Shown here piece after piece: positions 45,986-59,147 of a DNA stretch of 64,000 nucleotides (positions are counted from its first letter, which is position 1; each line of letters starts with the position of its first letter). The DNA is from Platerodrilus igneus. Lineage: Eukaryota > Arthropoda > Insecta > Coleoptera > Lycidae. The notes beneath the pieces were generated by a model that ran no database searches, was not told the DNA's origin, and saw only the letters and a list, made by a program, of their open reading frames with translations. The stretch is from assembly GCA_036346225.1 (NCBI GenBank), contig JARFIW010000139.1, forward strand, positions 7,378,001 to 7,442,000. The letters are read 5' to 3'. The position numbers were made by a program, and so were the translations under genes.

Positions 45986-47294
45986 AACGACGAACCTCAT
46001 TTAATTATGCACTATTACCATTATATAATTTATTAACTATCGAATCACTTCTAATTCTTTCACGTAAATATTTTTTTCAGGTGATGTGGACCATACCTTA
46101 ATTCAAGTTAAACTGATTTGTTTACAAATCCTATCGTTTTCAGAACGAACACCTATCTGTTGACAAGCGCAGAGTTCGGCGATTAAAAGCTTTGTACGTG
46201 ATTCTTATATGCAAGATTTTGGGCATTTCTACTAATTTTTGTTGTATAAACAAAATTAGTGCGCTATTTCCTGCACGTAGTATTCAAGTTATTGGCATTG
46301 GTTCTCTATGATTTTCTCTTTCCTTGGTCATGTACTTCTTGTTTGTGCAATTGATGAACTTTGCCTTTATCACCATGCCGTAGGTATTTCTAATCCATCA
46401 AGGTGTTGAATTTTACATTTCTGGTCACGTAGTCTTAATTTAATTTATATATTAAATTATATGCGTTTTCTATCTTACGCATTTTCAAACCTGCTTGTTT
46501 AACAGGATTCTTAGTATAATCATGATGCATTACTCACGCGTATTGTGTTGCAGCTTCCATCCACGTTGTTTTATGACTTGCCAAATTGTTTATATAATTA
46601 AATCTTTTAGAGTATTTTTCATTTCTTAAAATAATTATAACCATAGTTTATATATTGGGCGTTATCACTTGTTTTCCTACCTAATCGTTGCATTTCTCAT
46701 TTTCTTCGTAAAAATTACTAGTTTTCTGAACCCTCATGGTGTTTGTATGAAGTACGATCCTATCTACCCCTAAATGACCCTATTAACATAGCATAGTGAT
46801 TTGCCCTATTATTATTTTAAGCCCCAATGTTATGAAATGTTAAATTAGGATTTTTACCCCGACTAGCTTACTGAATAAATCTTATTGAATCAAATAAAGC
46901 AATTCTAGAACACACAATATAATAATTGATAATATTTACAACACTCAAAATTTTCCTTTATGTACAAAATATCTACATATACCAGATTTATGCTCTTCTG
47001 AAAGCCAGCAAAAATATCTTTTAATTATATTCAGGGACCTTCAAACGTTCCAAGATACCTATTCCATTTTCATAAATTTTTAAGTGACCTTTTTGATGAC
47101 TCTTACAAATATACAATGTGTCAAATATTAAATCAAATACAGTTTTCAATAATAAAGTGTATTAAGATTGCTAACCTGGAATGGGTTCTGTAGTTCCATC
47201 CTAGGCTATGATCTGCATCTCCTTTCTGTGTCCGCTTTGCTTATTGATATGCCGGCCCCATATAAGAATGCCTCCCATAAATCGCTTCCAACTA
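45986..47294. other. AT-rich non-coding stretch
   Basis: No supported gene. 46755-46800 (ATCTACCCCTAAATGACCCTA, then ACATAGCAT) recurs at 48355-48392, indicating a diverged local or dispersed duplicate. Confidence 0.4.
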
Positions 47295-47525
47295 AAATCA
47301 TACCAAATCGGAATATGTCCAAATTAGAATACGTTTATTTTTAAATTATCTCCAAAATTAGAGTATGTTCAAAGTTAGAAGTCTCAATTCTCAATTAAAG
47401 GTGCTAAATTACAGCCCAAATTAAAGTCGTCTCATTTAAAGGTCTCAAATTACAGCCATCTCAAAGTAAAACCATCTCAAATTACAGCCCAAATTAATTA
47501 TGTTCCAAATTAAAGTCCTGTTTCG
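47295..47525 (+). repeat. Degenerate short-motif array built on CAAATTA
   Basis: About a dozen irregularly spaced units of the form (T/C)CCAAATTA(A/G)AGT or CTCAAATTACAGCC. The period varies between roughly 12 and 20 bp. Confidence 0.6.
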
Positions 47526-48390
47526 TTAATATTAGAAATGCATTTAATTAAGTTGTTTAACTTTACGTCTATTTATAGATCGGCTTATTTTTCGTTGCAC
47601 AAATTCTCGCACTTTTAACTCTGATTGGTTTTGATTTATACTTCACTAGTTACGTGAGTTTTTAACACCTTTGAACGTAGTCGTTGCTCAGTTTGAATAT
47701 AGACTAAAATGTCGTTCCGTTACTATCGTATATATAAGCCCTTCCTCCAATTGTTTTGATTGGCTTGTTTACATTCTAGGCTGATGCTTTTGCGTTATCT
47801 CGCATAACTCGGAATTTTTACAAATTACTTAGTTTAAATCTTCGATGCATGCTCTGTTCGTCACGTCCGCATCCAGCATATTGTAATATTATTCGTGAAT
47901 TCCCAACTTTTGACTTTCATTAACTCACGTATTTGGATGTTTGTTAATTTTATCGTATAATTGAACCGCCTGGTGTTTATTTGTTTCTACAGAATATTGG
48001 TTTTTCTGAACAAATGTGTTCTATTCTAGTCACGTAACGATTTTCTAATAATGAATTATTTAGAATGCGTTTACGTAAATATTTTCGACGCAATTGTTAA
48101 ATATTTGCAATGCCAATTTATCTATGCGTACCGGTGATTTAGTTTTGATGCAATTTATTGCGTTTTAAAATCTTATCTTTACTTGTAAACTACACTTAGA
48201 CATATTTATGTTCTCATGCATTTAATTCCGCATATTTTATATACAGTGTCTTCTTAATTAACATTATGTAGAGTGACCGATTTACTCTTATAATTTCTGG
48301 AATTATCTGCTTTTCTTAAAGTTGAAGTTGTTTATATTTATTCTACGACCCCTATGACTTAATCTACCCTTAAACTACCCTATTATCATA
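47526..48390. other. No supported gene
   Basis: AT-rich sequence with nothing recognised. Confidence 0.4.
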
Positions 48391-48417
48391 GCATTATATA
48401 TATATATATATATATAT
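48391..48417. repeat. (TA)n microsatellite
   Basis: About 12 TA units. Confidence 0.85.
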
Positions 48418-48914
48418 CACTCCTGTGTATTGATATATTGGTTTCTCTGAGTTAGCCCACGTATTTAGCTTTATGTATTTATATACTCTACGTTTAGAAT
48501 TTTTTGTGATAAAAATTAATTTAGCACTATGCAATCAAATTAGATAAAACTGTGTTATTTTCATCTGGTATTTTGGTGTGAGAAACTTTGAACAATCAAG
48601 TTCTAATTATAAAGGATAGTTTAAGTAAAAATGTGTTTACGTGATTGTTTTCAAATAACACTGAGATAAACAAATTTGTCTAGGAACGGTTGGTAAATTT
48701 TAATTGCTTTGATTTAAGTTGTAAAAATGCTACCGAAAGTAGTTTTTATTATTTAAAAATTATTGATAAAATAAGATTAACATTGATTGTCCATAAGATT
48801 TTCTATATAAAATTTAGAGTTATTAAATACTCCCTGTATGTTTGTTGTGGTTTGTTTAGCATTCTTCTTAATCTTCTTTGGGAATGAAACCACTCATAGT
48901 TTTTAAAATCTATT

Positions 48915-49105
48915 TTATTTACGTTTCGATCCATGACCTAGGATCGTTGTCAAAATAATAAAAACTTCAAGTTTGACGTTTATGACACAAATTGAAGGTT
49001 ACTTTGATTTATTGATGTTTGAAATATTTGGTTTGAGTACAATAAGCAAAAATTTTTAAAGTTTAAAAGAATGATTGCCTTCAATTTGTGTGATGTAATT
49101 ACCAT
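48915..49105. mobile_element. Possible MITE remnant
   Basis: TACGTTTCGATCC...GGATCGTTGTCAAAA (48931 region) forms a small hairpin of the kind found at MITE tips. ATGACACAAATTGAAGG (48981 region) is inverted about 90 bp later as CCTTCAATTTGTGTGAT (49077 region). A second outer end was not found. Confidence 0.35.
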
Positions 49106-49187
49106 ATTCTATACCGCCGCTGCGAAATGCATTTCGGTCTGTAGACTATTCCTCTGTGCTGCTGTTATGTACCTAATGTTAATATAA

Positions 49188-49445
49188 GGGAATGTCAACT
49201 ATTTAAAGATTGTGTTAAGCAAGTGACTGAAAACAATCCACCATATAATTTTTGGTGTTTTGCTTAATTTTGGTTTTATGTAAATTGTAGGATTAAGGGC
49301 TATATTTTTTATGACTTTTTAATATCAGGGAAGTACAAATATTTAAAATTTGTGGTAAACAAGTAGTTGAGTCAATCCACTACATATTTTTGTTGTTTTG
49401 TTTAATTTTGTTTTGTGTAATTATTAGGATTGAGGGTAAAAATTA
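49188..49445 (+). repeat. Diverged tandem duplication, unit about 130 bp
   Basis: 49188-49305 and 49322-49445 align. Both contain ATTTAAA, AAGTG or AAGTAG, TCAATCCAC, TTGTTTAATTTTGTTTTG-like blocks and GTAGGATTAAGGG or TTAGGATTGAGGG, at roughly 75 percent identity by eye. Confidence 0.6.
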
Positions 49446-49764
49446 GTGTGAGGTAAGTTAGAAATGTATTAACTATTTTCGCAGAGATTTTTATACTGTG
49501 TAAATCCTCCGGGATATGTTGGATAAATATTGTTTTCTTCGCGGACCGTATTTCCTTTTTATAACATATTTTTATTAAAGGTGTTGTAAATAAATTTTCT
49601 TTCTTGAGGTTTTCTTTTTCTTTTTTTGTTTGTGACTCGCCCAACTCTGGAACGGCGTTCGTTGGATTCCTTTTGTTGTTGCGGACTATTTTCTTTGCTT
49701 ACTTTATTTTTTTCTGGTCCGCACGGAATATCGTAACAAACTCCTTAAATTGTTAAAAGGATTT

Positions 49765-49935
49765 GCAAATTAGTATGTTACATGAATTCTCGGCCATTTA
49801 AATATGACTTAAAAAATTGCATGCTTGAAGTAGATAAGCCAAATCTTACTAATTTACTAAGCAGTATATCATTATTAACTTTATCGAAGGCTTTTACTAG
49901 GTCTATTTAGATGGCATCAACTTTCTCGAAAACTT
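49765..49935 (-). pseudogene. Reverse transcriptase fragment of a different non-LTR element
   Basis: The minus strand encodes DAI, stop, IDLVKAFDKVNNDILLSKL and then VRFGLSTSSMQFFKSYLNGREF. This is RT motif A with its catalytic Asp, followed by the usual helix of Jockey/CR1-like elements. It differs from the DLEKAFDNVK form of the other LINEs here. Only about 55 codons remain. Confidence 0.75.
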
Positions 49936-51329
49936 ATGAATTTGAATGCGTGCCCCATTATTTTTGTGATAGCATGTGATGTCTGGCACAACAGCAATTT
50001 TTTGTCCATGTAACTATCACCTTGTATATGCACAATTTTAATTTATTTAGGACTCTAGTGATAGCCTAGTGATATTCTACTTCATATCAATAATTGGCAA
50101 GACACACTTCCATTATTTAAAATACAGTAGTGGGCATGCATCACCTTTGTTAAATTTTGTAGTAGAGTAATGTGATTTTCATTTCATGCGTGGTCCGAGC
50201 TTTAAAAGGTAAATAAATTAATAAAGATTAATAACTTCACGTTAAAAGTTGAACTCGTCAGTTCTGAAACTGCAGATAACTAACAAAATTAGTTTCCTAT
50301 AAGTATTTAATGCAACCCTAAATTCCAACAATTCAATACCTTTTATTCCCATCCCCTATTATACAAAACAGGGTTGTAAATAAATATAACTAATTAAATA
50401 TACAAAAGTAACTACCGCACTTTATATTTAGGTGTTGTACCGAATATCCCGAGATTATATCGATCCTCTTCAATCCTATTCAAACGGCAGAGATTCAGTT
50501 CGAAAACCCCTTTTTCACACAATTTCCGAACTGTCAATCACCTCTTAAAAGAACACCTGGTTTAGACAGACACACACATATCTCCAGAAATCCTTAATAA
50601 TACCTAAGAATTTTTTTTGTTATAGCATTATACTCTCAAATTTGCTTATAAAAATTGTGCAATTTGAAATTTCTCACCCTATACGTTATAATGATCTATT
50701 TCTATGTAACGTTATTGCACCCTCGGCGTTTTTGTATTTGCCGAAAATAATCCCAACAACTGTATGTATGGTAGCAATAACAATAATACCTACTAGTGAT
50801 GGTTATATTAGCACCCCTCAAAAAATAAAAACCTTGATGTTTTTATAGATTGTTGCATGAAATGTAACCCAAGCTTATTGAATTCTGTATCTTAAGTGTT
50901 ATTTTACCCATTTATGAATTTTGATGCCTTTTATTGATCCAAGGGTTTCTTAAGTGGCGGAGAAATTACTGTAGATGCTCGAGCGTAATCAAGCAGTAGC
51001 AAATAAAACGGTTATAATTTAGAAACTGTTTTGCGAACGCCAAATAGGGGAGATTTATGAAACTTAACTTTCAAGATAATTTTTTTTGAAGCCTAATTAA
51101 GCTAATTACGGCATTCTTTAAAAATAGGGTTGTATAGGAAGCGCTAGTAGAAGTCTCTTCCCGTCTAGTAGTTTTGTCTCGTTTTTGAGACAAGACGCGA
51201 AATGAGATGTCTAAGAGGAGCAAACATCTAACATAGAGACAATTTGTGGCAGGCTAAATTATATGTCAAAGTGTTTAAGACAAATTGTTGCTAATTTTTA
51301 TTAATAAAAATTATATAATTATATTTTTA
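49936..51329. other. No supported gene
   Basis: AT-rich sequence. A short palindrome GTCTCGTTTTTGAGAC lies near 51176. Confidence 0.4.
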
Positions 51330-51685
51330 TAATGCCTTCTGGAATGTTGTGCTTCAGATGTATGAGGATGGTAGAATGGACAGCAAAAGTTAATTACAAA
51401 TAGGTTGTTGAAATAGTAGAGGAATAAAGATATCTGTGGAAAAAAAAATAGGATAAATAGAAGGACAGAATACGTTCTAAGGCATTTCTGGGGAATAGTA
51501 CGGCATATATTACAAGCAGAGATAGGAAAAGATAGATAGAAGTAGGCCGAGATCAGACTTTCGCACACAAATAGTGATAGACGCAGACTGTGAAAACTTT
51601 ATGGAAATGTGTAGGTTGGTTCAGACTAGGAAAAAATAAGGGTACGCGTCCAACCAGTTCCAGGACTGAAGACGATGATGATAAT
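51330..51685 (+). pseudogene. LINE C-terminal fragment with 3' tail
   Basis: The + strand reads KIDRSRPRSDFRTQ, then DADCENFMEMCRLVQTRKK, a stop, then YASNQFQD and a stop. A GATGATGATAAT tail follows. This is the C-terminus of the same LINE group as 36985-41870. Upstream homology back to about 51340 is weak and full of stops. Confidence 0.7.
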
Positions 51686-52190
51686 TTTTATAATACTTTT
51701 AATCAATAAATACCTTTTTACTATTAGCACAGGTATGCAGTTAATTTTTAACAATGCAATTTTTTAATACATTTTTTTTAGTACAGTACAATAATATATT
51801 TCTTTAATTTTAAAACATTTTAAACAAATTTATCATTTTCTTACAAATTACGAATTACTCGAGTGGAATTTTGAAAACTGCATTTTATTTGATGATATAC
51901 TTTGTAACAATTTTATTTTCTGTCAATATTTTCACAGATATCTAACTTATTTAATTTATTAATAACCAACTTAAGTATAATAATGCTACACAATCTACAA
52001 AATACATATAATATATTGTTGAAAACAATATTAGCTTTCGAATTGAAAGTGCAAAATTTTAAATTACGCGGTGACAAAAGATGCCCTTTGTTAGTGTCAC
52101 CATAGAGTACCCTTCGTTAGATGATTGCGATATCGAGCTTGTTGTCAGGTGGCAATACACGTCATCTTATCACTTCCAACTGAGCTGTCG
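51686..52190. other. No supported gene
   Basis: AT-rich spacer between a LINE tail and family X copy 4. Confidence 0.4.
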
Positions 52191-53775
52191 TTAGAGTAGG
52201 TCAATTGTTCCTTAAATCAAGGATCATGACGTTGTTGCAGTCCAGGTGTTGGAAGCACAGAAAGATTAAAATTGTTTTCTTGAAATGGTATCGTCTCGGC
52301 GACGCGCATTTTTATGTCCACACTTGCTGGAATTAGCTCGCAATTGACGAGACGTTAAAGTGTTTGAATGGCCTTAGGCTAACAGTAAGTATTACTGAGT
52401 TTAGAACCGTACTAAATTGATACTGTTAGTGCAATCTAGGATAATTTGTACATCTTAGCTTTTGAAATTTAAGAAATATATCTAATTTATTTGGACACGA
52501 AATGAAAATTTATTAGTAACGATGTGAAGTTTAACCTTGTACGAAAGTCCAATTGGCGTGCTTCAATTGTTTAATGTGGAGGCCGTGATGGCGTGTAGGA
52601 TTTTCAGTATGCAGCTGATTGGTTTGTATGGATTTGGAGATTCCTAAATTCTTAGTTGCTGAATCCAGAGGATTATAAATTATAATTTCGAGTATGGTCC
52701 TTATACCTAGCAATTACTTTATCATCGGATTGACATCTGGTACGTAATTTGTTTTCTTATATGTCAGCTGTAGCATTGGATATAGCAGACAAATAATTTT
52801 TTGTTTGATCACGTGGTAATATTCATGTTCATTAAGTGAATGACAAACAAGTTATTTCTAAATTATGCAACAGGAACCTATAAAGTTTCACTTTAAATCT
52901 TTTTATTAATACTATTAATATACGGTAGATGTCGTTATGAAGACAGGAAAGGTTAAGTTCTATATTTAATGAAAATTGATGTGATTATTTGAAACATAAT
53001 TTATTCAAATCTTAGAGAATTAAATTGTTAAAGTTTACATTGCACTAATTATTTAAGTGGAATATTTTTGCCATAGAATGTCAGGTCACAGTAGTGCTAC
53101 TCAAACCAACAGAAAATGTAATATAAAGTTAAACATTCAAAAAAACTCATACTCAATCATTTGAAGATAAATTTTGCTAGACCTTGCTAATATCTGATAT
53201 TATCAAGTACATATGTACATATCTTTCAATAATTTTATTTAATCAAACTTATTTAAAGAAGATGTTTTGTAAATAATTTACTTGCAACTGAAGGAATAGA
53301 TTTTTATTTGGCCAAGACTATGATTATTAATTGGAATGAATGAGGGTTATTCGAATTAATCATTAATTTTGGATATTAAGGCACAAACAGTGCTATCTTT
53401 GTTTTAATCTGTTTACAGGTGTAGCAGTGCATCTATAGAGGTCAATATCGAGCCATAAGGTAAGAAAACTTTAGGAATTGTGTTTCAGTAATATATTGTA
53501 TAGCGGTAATTGAGTAAAGGTTTCCGCATTCGCCTTATACAAGGGACTTAAGTAAGGTCTTCTTCGTATACAAAAATTCGGTGGCGCCATATTCTTTACA
53601 TTTTTGGTCGCAGTCCAACCCCGACCCACAGCTCATGTTCTACCCAGAGCAAGTAGCTCGACTAGCCGCTTAGCCTTTTGAGGTTTCCTCATTTACAAGC
53701 CATTTTCCACCGAACCTTGCCGTGGGCTCTTTACACTTTCTGGGAAATCCTCGTCAAACATCCTTGTGCCTTTCA
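52191..53775 (+). repeat. Dispersed family X, copy 4
   Basis: A donor-like AACA/GTAAGTA at 52385 corresponds to 22559 in copy 3. TTTTCAGTATGCAG near 52602 is shared. A GTTTACAG acceptor-like site (ends 53418), a 41-base block ending GAGCCATAAG (53419-53459) and GTAAG at 53460 correspond to 23571-23610. The distance from donor to acceptor block is about 1.03 kb, against 1.01 kb in copy 3. The core (53515-53740) repeats TTTCCGCATTCGCCTTATAC, GGTGGCGCCATATT, GACCCACAGCTCATGTTCTA, ACTAGCCGCTTAGCC and CCGTGGGCTC. Confidence 0.65.
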
Positions 53776-54816
53776 GCTGGTCACATAGGAGCAAAAATCT
53801 AACAAATATATAAAACCCTTTTAGTAAGGCAAAACGTAATAATTTTTTGTAGGAGGTCGCGAATTCAAAGTACTATCAACAAATGACTATCAATTATGTT
53901 TGATCTTTCAGTTTGAATTAAGAGTAAAATTGAAACTATTTTTTTATAAATATTTGTACGTTCGAATAACAAAGCCATTCGATATGCATGTTTTAATAAC
54001 TCGGAATTCGTTTTCAATTAACATCTTTTTATAGAACTAATCTAAACTCTTTTCACAATAAAATTGTTTATTTCACCGTTCTTTTGTGAACTAATTAACT
54101 CGAGTTGCAAATTTAATGATGCACTTTTGAGATTAAAAGATATTAGAACTGCAAATACTGATAGTCCTTTCTCATAACATTTAAAATGTTAGAAACACCT
54201 ACGAAATTCATCTAACAATATTTAACATGTATTGCTACAATCGCTACAAAACCGATTCCTACTTAGTACATTTTATTGTTCCAGCTTGCAAATTTCTGTA
54301 TGAGAGCTATAACAGATTATCACTTACGATTATGTCTTCTTGCAGCGGGATCGATTTCTTAGGTTGTCGTTGTCCGGTTCACAGCAGATTTATGCCGTGC
54401 TTCTTGATAGTAACGGTAGTGCCCTAAAGGAATAAGTAAGAAAGATTGAACAGAGAAACGAGCACTACCTCACAACACACTCTAATACGTAGTTGCCTTT
54501 CCGAACTGCGATATTGAAGTGCTCAATTTAAGTTCATGTAAATTACCTTCGTCGTTTCAACACTCATTAAACGCTCCAACGGATAAATTATCTGATGTCT
54601 TACAACCAACTGGAATAGACGACTTCGACAATTAAGAATGCGTGTTCACAGTACATTTCCCAAAAGCGGCAAAAATGCTCTCAAGGTATCTTAACGTATT
54701 TATACATGTTAAAATCATTTTAATCCTATAATGTAATTAATAATTTATATAATACCCACATCCGGATTTAGGAAACAAAGGAATCACTTTATATTTATAC
54801 AAAATATAATAAATTT
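53776..54816. other. No supported gene
   Basis: AT-rich flank of the BEL/Pao element. Confidence 0.4.
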
Positions 54817-55187
54817 TGTTAATGCGGCGGTTAACTTTGATAACCACAGATGGTGGGGTCAGTGGACATGTATACGTAACAATAGGAATATCGGAAACCT
54901 TCAAGTACATACCTAAGTTATTAGATTTAGCGGTGTTCGAGAAACTGGTAGTAAAAAACGTCGACTTTTTGACAGAAGTTCGAATCTGTCTAACAAAAAT
55001 ACCATGGCGACGCACAGCACACTTCTAAGTAAATTTTCGCGATACATCAATAACACAAAGTAGCTTGAAGGCTGAATCGAGAAGAATCTAATCACATTTA
55101 ATGTTCATAGGGCGGATGCGAGTTTACCTGCAAGCTTCATCTTATGTTATAACTAACACTAAATTAACTATGAATATAAACGGAACA
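54817..55187 (-). repeat. BEL/Pao 3' LTR
   Basis: In element orientation it begins TGTTCCG and ends TTAACA. It pairs with 60802-61171. Confidence 0.92.
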
Positions 55188-55369
55188 TACCGCCTACCAA
55201 AATGCAAGGCATTTTTGAAAGGAAAATAATTACCAAGAGTGTGACGGAAATGTAGAAAAGGCGAACAAAAAAAAATTAAATTAATGCGAAGAAAAACAAA
55301 GAAACAATTAATGCAAACAAAACATAAAATTACAAACAAAGTAAAGGACAAAGCTTAACGACAGGGCGC

Positions 55370-56535
55370 TTCAGCTCGCCTTGAGCGGTCTTGATAGTGA
55401 CAACGCGAACGAAACCATAAGTTCCCGGATGTACCGCCTCGCCTCGTCCAAGGGACCAACGAGGAGGTGGAACGTTCTCGGCTTTAATTAGCACTAAGGT
55501 ATCCAAAAGAAATGAAGGGGACGTTTATGCCACTTGGACCGTTGCTGGAGCGTATACAAATACTCCTTAGACCAACGCGGCCAAAAATCATGATAAATTC
55601 GTTGGAGCAATTGTCAACGAGAAAGGCGGTTGGGCGGAAGGTCGGAAAGGGCAGGTTCCGGAATAACAGTTAAAGGTGCCAAAGTGAGAAAGTGACCTGA
55701 TGTAAGGCAACTCAAGTCATTGGGGTCACCGCTCATGGGTGTGAGAGGGCGCAAGTTTAAGAAGGGCTGAATTTGAACAAAGACAGTGGCCAGTTACTAG
55801 TAGGTCAAAACTTGTTCATATATGGTACGAAGAAGCAAGATTTTAACGGACTTCACGCCCGTCTCCCACAAACCACCAAAATGATGCGCAGCGGGCGATA
55901 TAAAATGCCAAGAAATATGTTGTTTAGAGATAGCGGAACTTTGCGAGGGAAATTAACTGTCGATGGGCACCACCAAAATTCGTGCTGCAGTCACTATAGA
56001 GATGACCACAACGGCCACGCTTGGCAATAAATCGGCGTAAAGCTGCGAGAAATGCGTCGGTTGACAGATCAGAAACTAACTCAAAATACAGCGCCTTGGT
56101 AGCCATGCAAATAAAGAGACATAAATACGCTTTTAACACTTTGGCACCCCTTACTCGAGACATGGTAATAAAAAAGGGACCAGCAAAGTCGACACCCGAA
56201 GGCAAAAAGGGCTTGACTTGAGTGACTCAACATGCAGGAAGGTTGCCCATAGGAGACTGCGATGCGGTAGGAGCAGTCTTCCAACAAGTCACACACCGAC
56301 TCAGAACACGACGAAGTGACCGCTTACTAGAAACAATCCAAAATTGTTGACGGACGATAAAATCAACCGTTTGAATACCCGCGTGGAAGCATTTCAAGTC
56401 GACAAAACTGATATACAAATCCGTAAAGCGACTTTTACTAGGCAAAAGGACGGGAAATTTCTTTTCATAGGATAAGTATGCGTGAGACAGCCAGCCATCA
56501 ACCCGTACAATTCCTTCTCTAATAAAGGGGGACAA
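55370..56535 (-). pseudogene. BEL/Pao integrase remnant
   Basis: The zinc-binding part (56535-56227) has FHAGIQTVDFIVRQQFWI and CVTC. The core (56205-55924) has GVDFAGPF with the first catalytic Asp and HLYSDCSTNF with the second. AHHFGGLWETGVKSVK, with the catalytic Glu, follows at about 55905-55850 after a frame change. The C-terminal region contains PPRWSLGRGEAVHPG and GFVRVVTIKTAQGELKRPV (about 55460-55370). Several frameshifts separate the parts. Confidence 0.85.
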
Positions 56536-56988
56536 TTTGCAAAAATTCTTTTTAGAACTGATCCAGACTGGAGGGCGTTCAGTTCAATTGAAAAATGAGT
56601 TTGTTGAGTTTACTTAATCAAAGGGAGCAAAGTATTATGTAGCTCAAAAGAGGACAAAAGTCCGGATATTGTAGGTTATGGACAAATCGGAGAATCCAAG
56701 CGACAATGCGAATAATGAATTGAAAAGAAGAATTATTTTCCAAAACTATTTCAATCCACGAAAAAGACACCACGGCTGTCAGAACGATAGAACATTCTTT
56801 GATAAGAACTTCAGGAGAATTAAAATGTGGTATATGTGGACTGTATTTTTCGAACAAACGGTACAAGGCAGGGGTACCGCCCACCATAAAGAAAACTGGC
56901 ACAAGTCGCAAGGTAGTAAACCACGTGACCCCACATCGGCAGGATTTTCATTGGAGGGGATATGATGCCAAGAAGCGCGAGAAGTATT

Positions 56989-57402
56989 TTATTGAATATA
57001 GGAGACTCGATTCGCGACAAAGGTCTTCCAGCGCTGTGGTGGGGACCGAATCCAAGAAAGAACCACCATGGAATCAGACCAACAAAAAATTTTATTAAAC
57101 GTAAGATGGGAATCAAAGGTTTTGAGGATAAAGGTTAATAGTTTTGATGCCAAAGTGGCGGCTAAAACTTCGAGTCTGAGCAAAGAAAGGGCACGCAGAG
57201 GAGCAACTTTAGATTTTGCACACACTAAACGAACCTCAACGGCGGAACGGGTAACAAAGCGAAAATAAACAACAGCACAGTAGCCACGTTCGGAAGCGTC
57301 AGCAAAGCAGTAAACTTCGCTTCCTATTCCCGCCAGGATTAGCAAGCGGGATACAGCAAAATCAAAAAGAAGCGGTAACTCATGCAAGTACCTTTCCCAC
57401 AA
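56989..57402 (-). pseudogene. BEL/Pao RNase H domain remnant
   Basis: Contains FADASERGYCAVVYFR (first catalytic Asp), LLRLEVLAATLASKL (Glu) and FCWSDSMVVLSWI (Asp), then WKTFVANRV. This is the best-preserved domain of the element: 137 codons without a stop. Confidence 0.85.
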
Positions 57403-57606
57403 ACGGAGAAAGTCGGGGGGAGCGGAAGCATCCTAGTCTATTTTTAACGACCACAAACGCAGAATTAAATGCTTTACTAAGAAAGTTAGGGGGGATAAAA
57501 TTTCCATAGGGTCGAAAATACAGGCTAAGGTGGAAAGTAAGTTGCGTTTGGTACATGCTATCGATTGTGGTTGAACTAGAAAACAAAAAATATCTGAAGT
57601 GAGGTT

Positions 57607-58690
57607 TCACTGAAGACCTAGAACTTTCACATGTTGAGTGTCAGGATCCGCAAAGGAGCGAGGTTGTGCGAAATGTTGCAAAGCGGAAAAATCTTTGAGT
57701 AATTCAGGTTGATTACTAGACCACTTATAAAGTTCAAAACCACCCAGTTTTAGAAGAGCAATTAATTGATTTCGTAAAGCAATGGTTGACTCAATAGAGT
57801 CCCCACCGGAAGCGATATCACGATGTAGGTGTGATTGCAAAGAGCAAAAGCGGTCAAAGGAAAGGAGTTTCCTCCATCCTCGGCCAACTGCAGAAGCGTG
57901 CGTATCCCAAGAAGAGTAACACAATTTACCTCATAGCTATCTGTATTCTATTGAAAGTCCTGAATAGGCTCCTCAGGAGAAAAACGCCAAACAATTCTTT
58001 AATAGTCACAATGAGCAGGATTAACAAGGATTTTTCTATACATTTGACGAATATCTGTAGTAATAACATAAGGATGAAGGCGAAATTGTAACAAAATTGC
58101 AGTAATATCTGATTGAAGTTTAGGCCCAACGAACAAGTGATCGTTTAAGGATGATTGAAAACAACTCATGATTTCGTATTTATGCTTTCGGGTTTCACAA
58201 CGCAATGATGCGGGATGTAATAAGAAAAGTCCGAATGAGACCCACTAACAACGGCTTGCATATGTTGAGAATCCAGAAACTAGATTTTCACGCATGAACC
58301 AAACGTACTGTTCGTAAACACGAGGTTGCTTAAGTAAACGATTTTCTAAAGAAACAAATCGTTGTGCGGCAAGATCACGACTACCTGGAAAAAATGGTTC
58401 TTGATCTCTAAACAGCAGTGAGACGACATATCGACCTTGTTCACTGCGGCGAAACGTATCAACAAAATGTTTTTCAACGACGTAAAAGTTTGAGCGACGG
58501 GGACAGCTTTGCCTTCCCAGAATTTAGCGACAATATCTTCCAATGAGGAAGTATAATCTGTCATACAAAACAAGCTAGTTACTTCAGAAGCGGGCGAGGA
58601 AAATATGCTTCCCATTAAAAAATATCCAAAAATTGTATTAGTAGCAACAGATTGATCGTGAGCACCCTGGATGCGACCGTCTAATAACAC
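57607..58690 (-). pseudogene. BEL/Pao reverse transcriptase remnant
   Basis: Pieces in order: QSVATNTIFGYFLMGSIF (58690 side), SSLNDHLFVGPKLQ, VITTDIRQMYRKILVNP (motif A region with Asp, 58205-57999) and, on 57924-57607, the segment after the catalytic box. The YxDD box reads LHRDI because of a frame break at about 57810, so this copy cannot polymerise. Confidence 0.85.
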
Positions 58691-58798
58691 TTGGGGGAAA
58701 ATATTCGCGCCAAGTAAGAAATCAAGAGCGAATCAGCTAGCTTGAGGTTAACCAGATGATTGAAATGTTCTAAAGAAATATTAGAAGTAGGTAAATTT

Positions 58799-59147
58799 TC
58801 ACAAATTTTGAAAATTAAAAATCGGTGAAGAGACACCTATTGGTTTGAGCGAGACGGCGACAGCGCCATGCAGAGCTGCAGAGCGCATGGAGCCTAAACC
58901 ACTAGGGTAAGGGAATGGGGAGCAGTTTGAAAACCGAAACATTTCACACAATTTTGCGAAATAAGAGAAGTCATGCTGCCCGAATCGAGTAAACCGCGGA
59001 ATTTTTGGAAAGAACCAGAGCAATCAGCAATTTCCACTTGAACGGTGGAAAGTAAAACGACGGAAGTTCTAGCTAAGGAATTAAATAAAACGCCATTTGA
59101 AGTTGACGGACTACTACAGCTAAACGAAGTCGATGATTCCGCAGAGG
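58799..59147 (-). pseudogene. BEL/Pao aspartic protease remnant
   Basis: A retropepsin-like domain that would process the polyprotein. The active-site sequence LLDSGSMTSLIS is present, with the DSGS codons at 58975-58986. The reading frame stops soon afterwards, and the remaining homology is in another frame. Confidence 0.75.
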
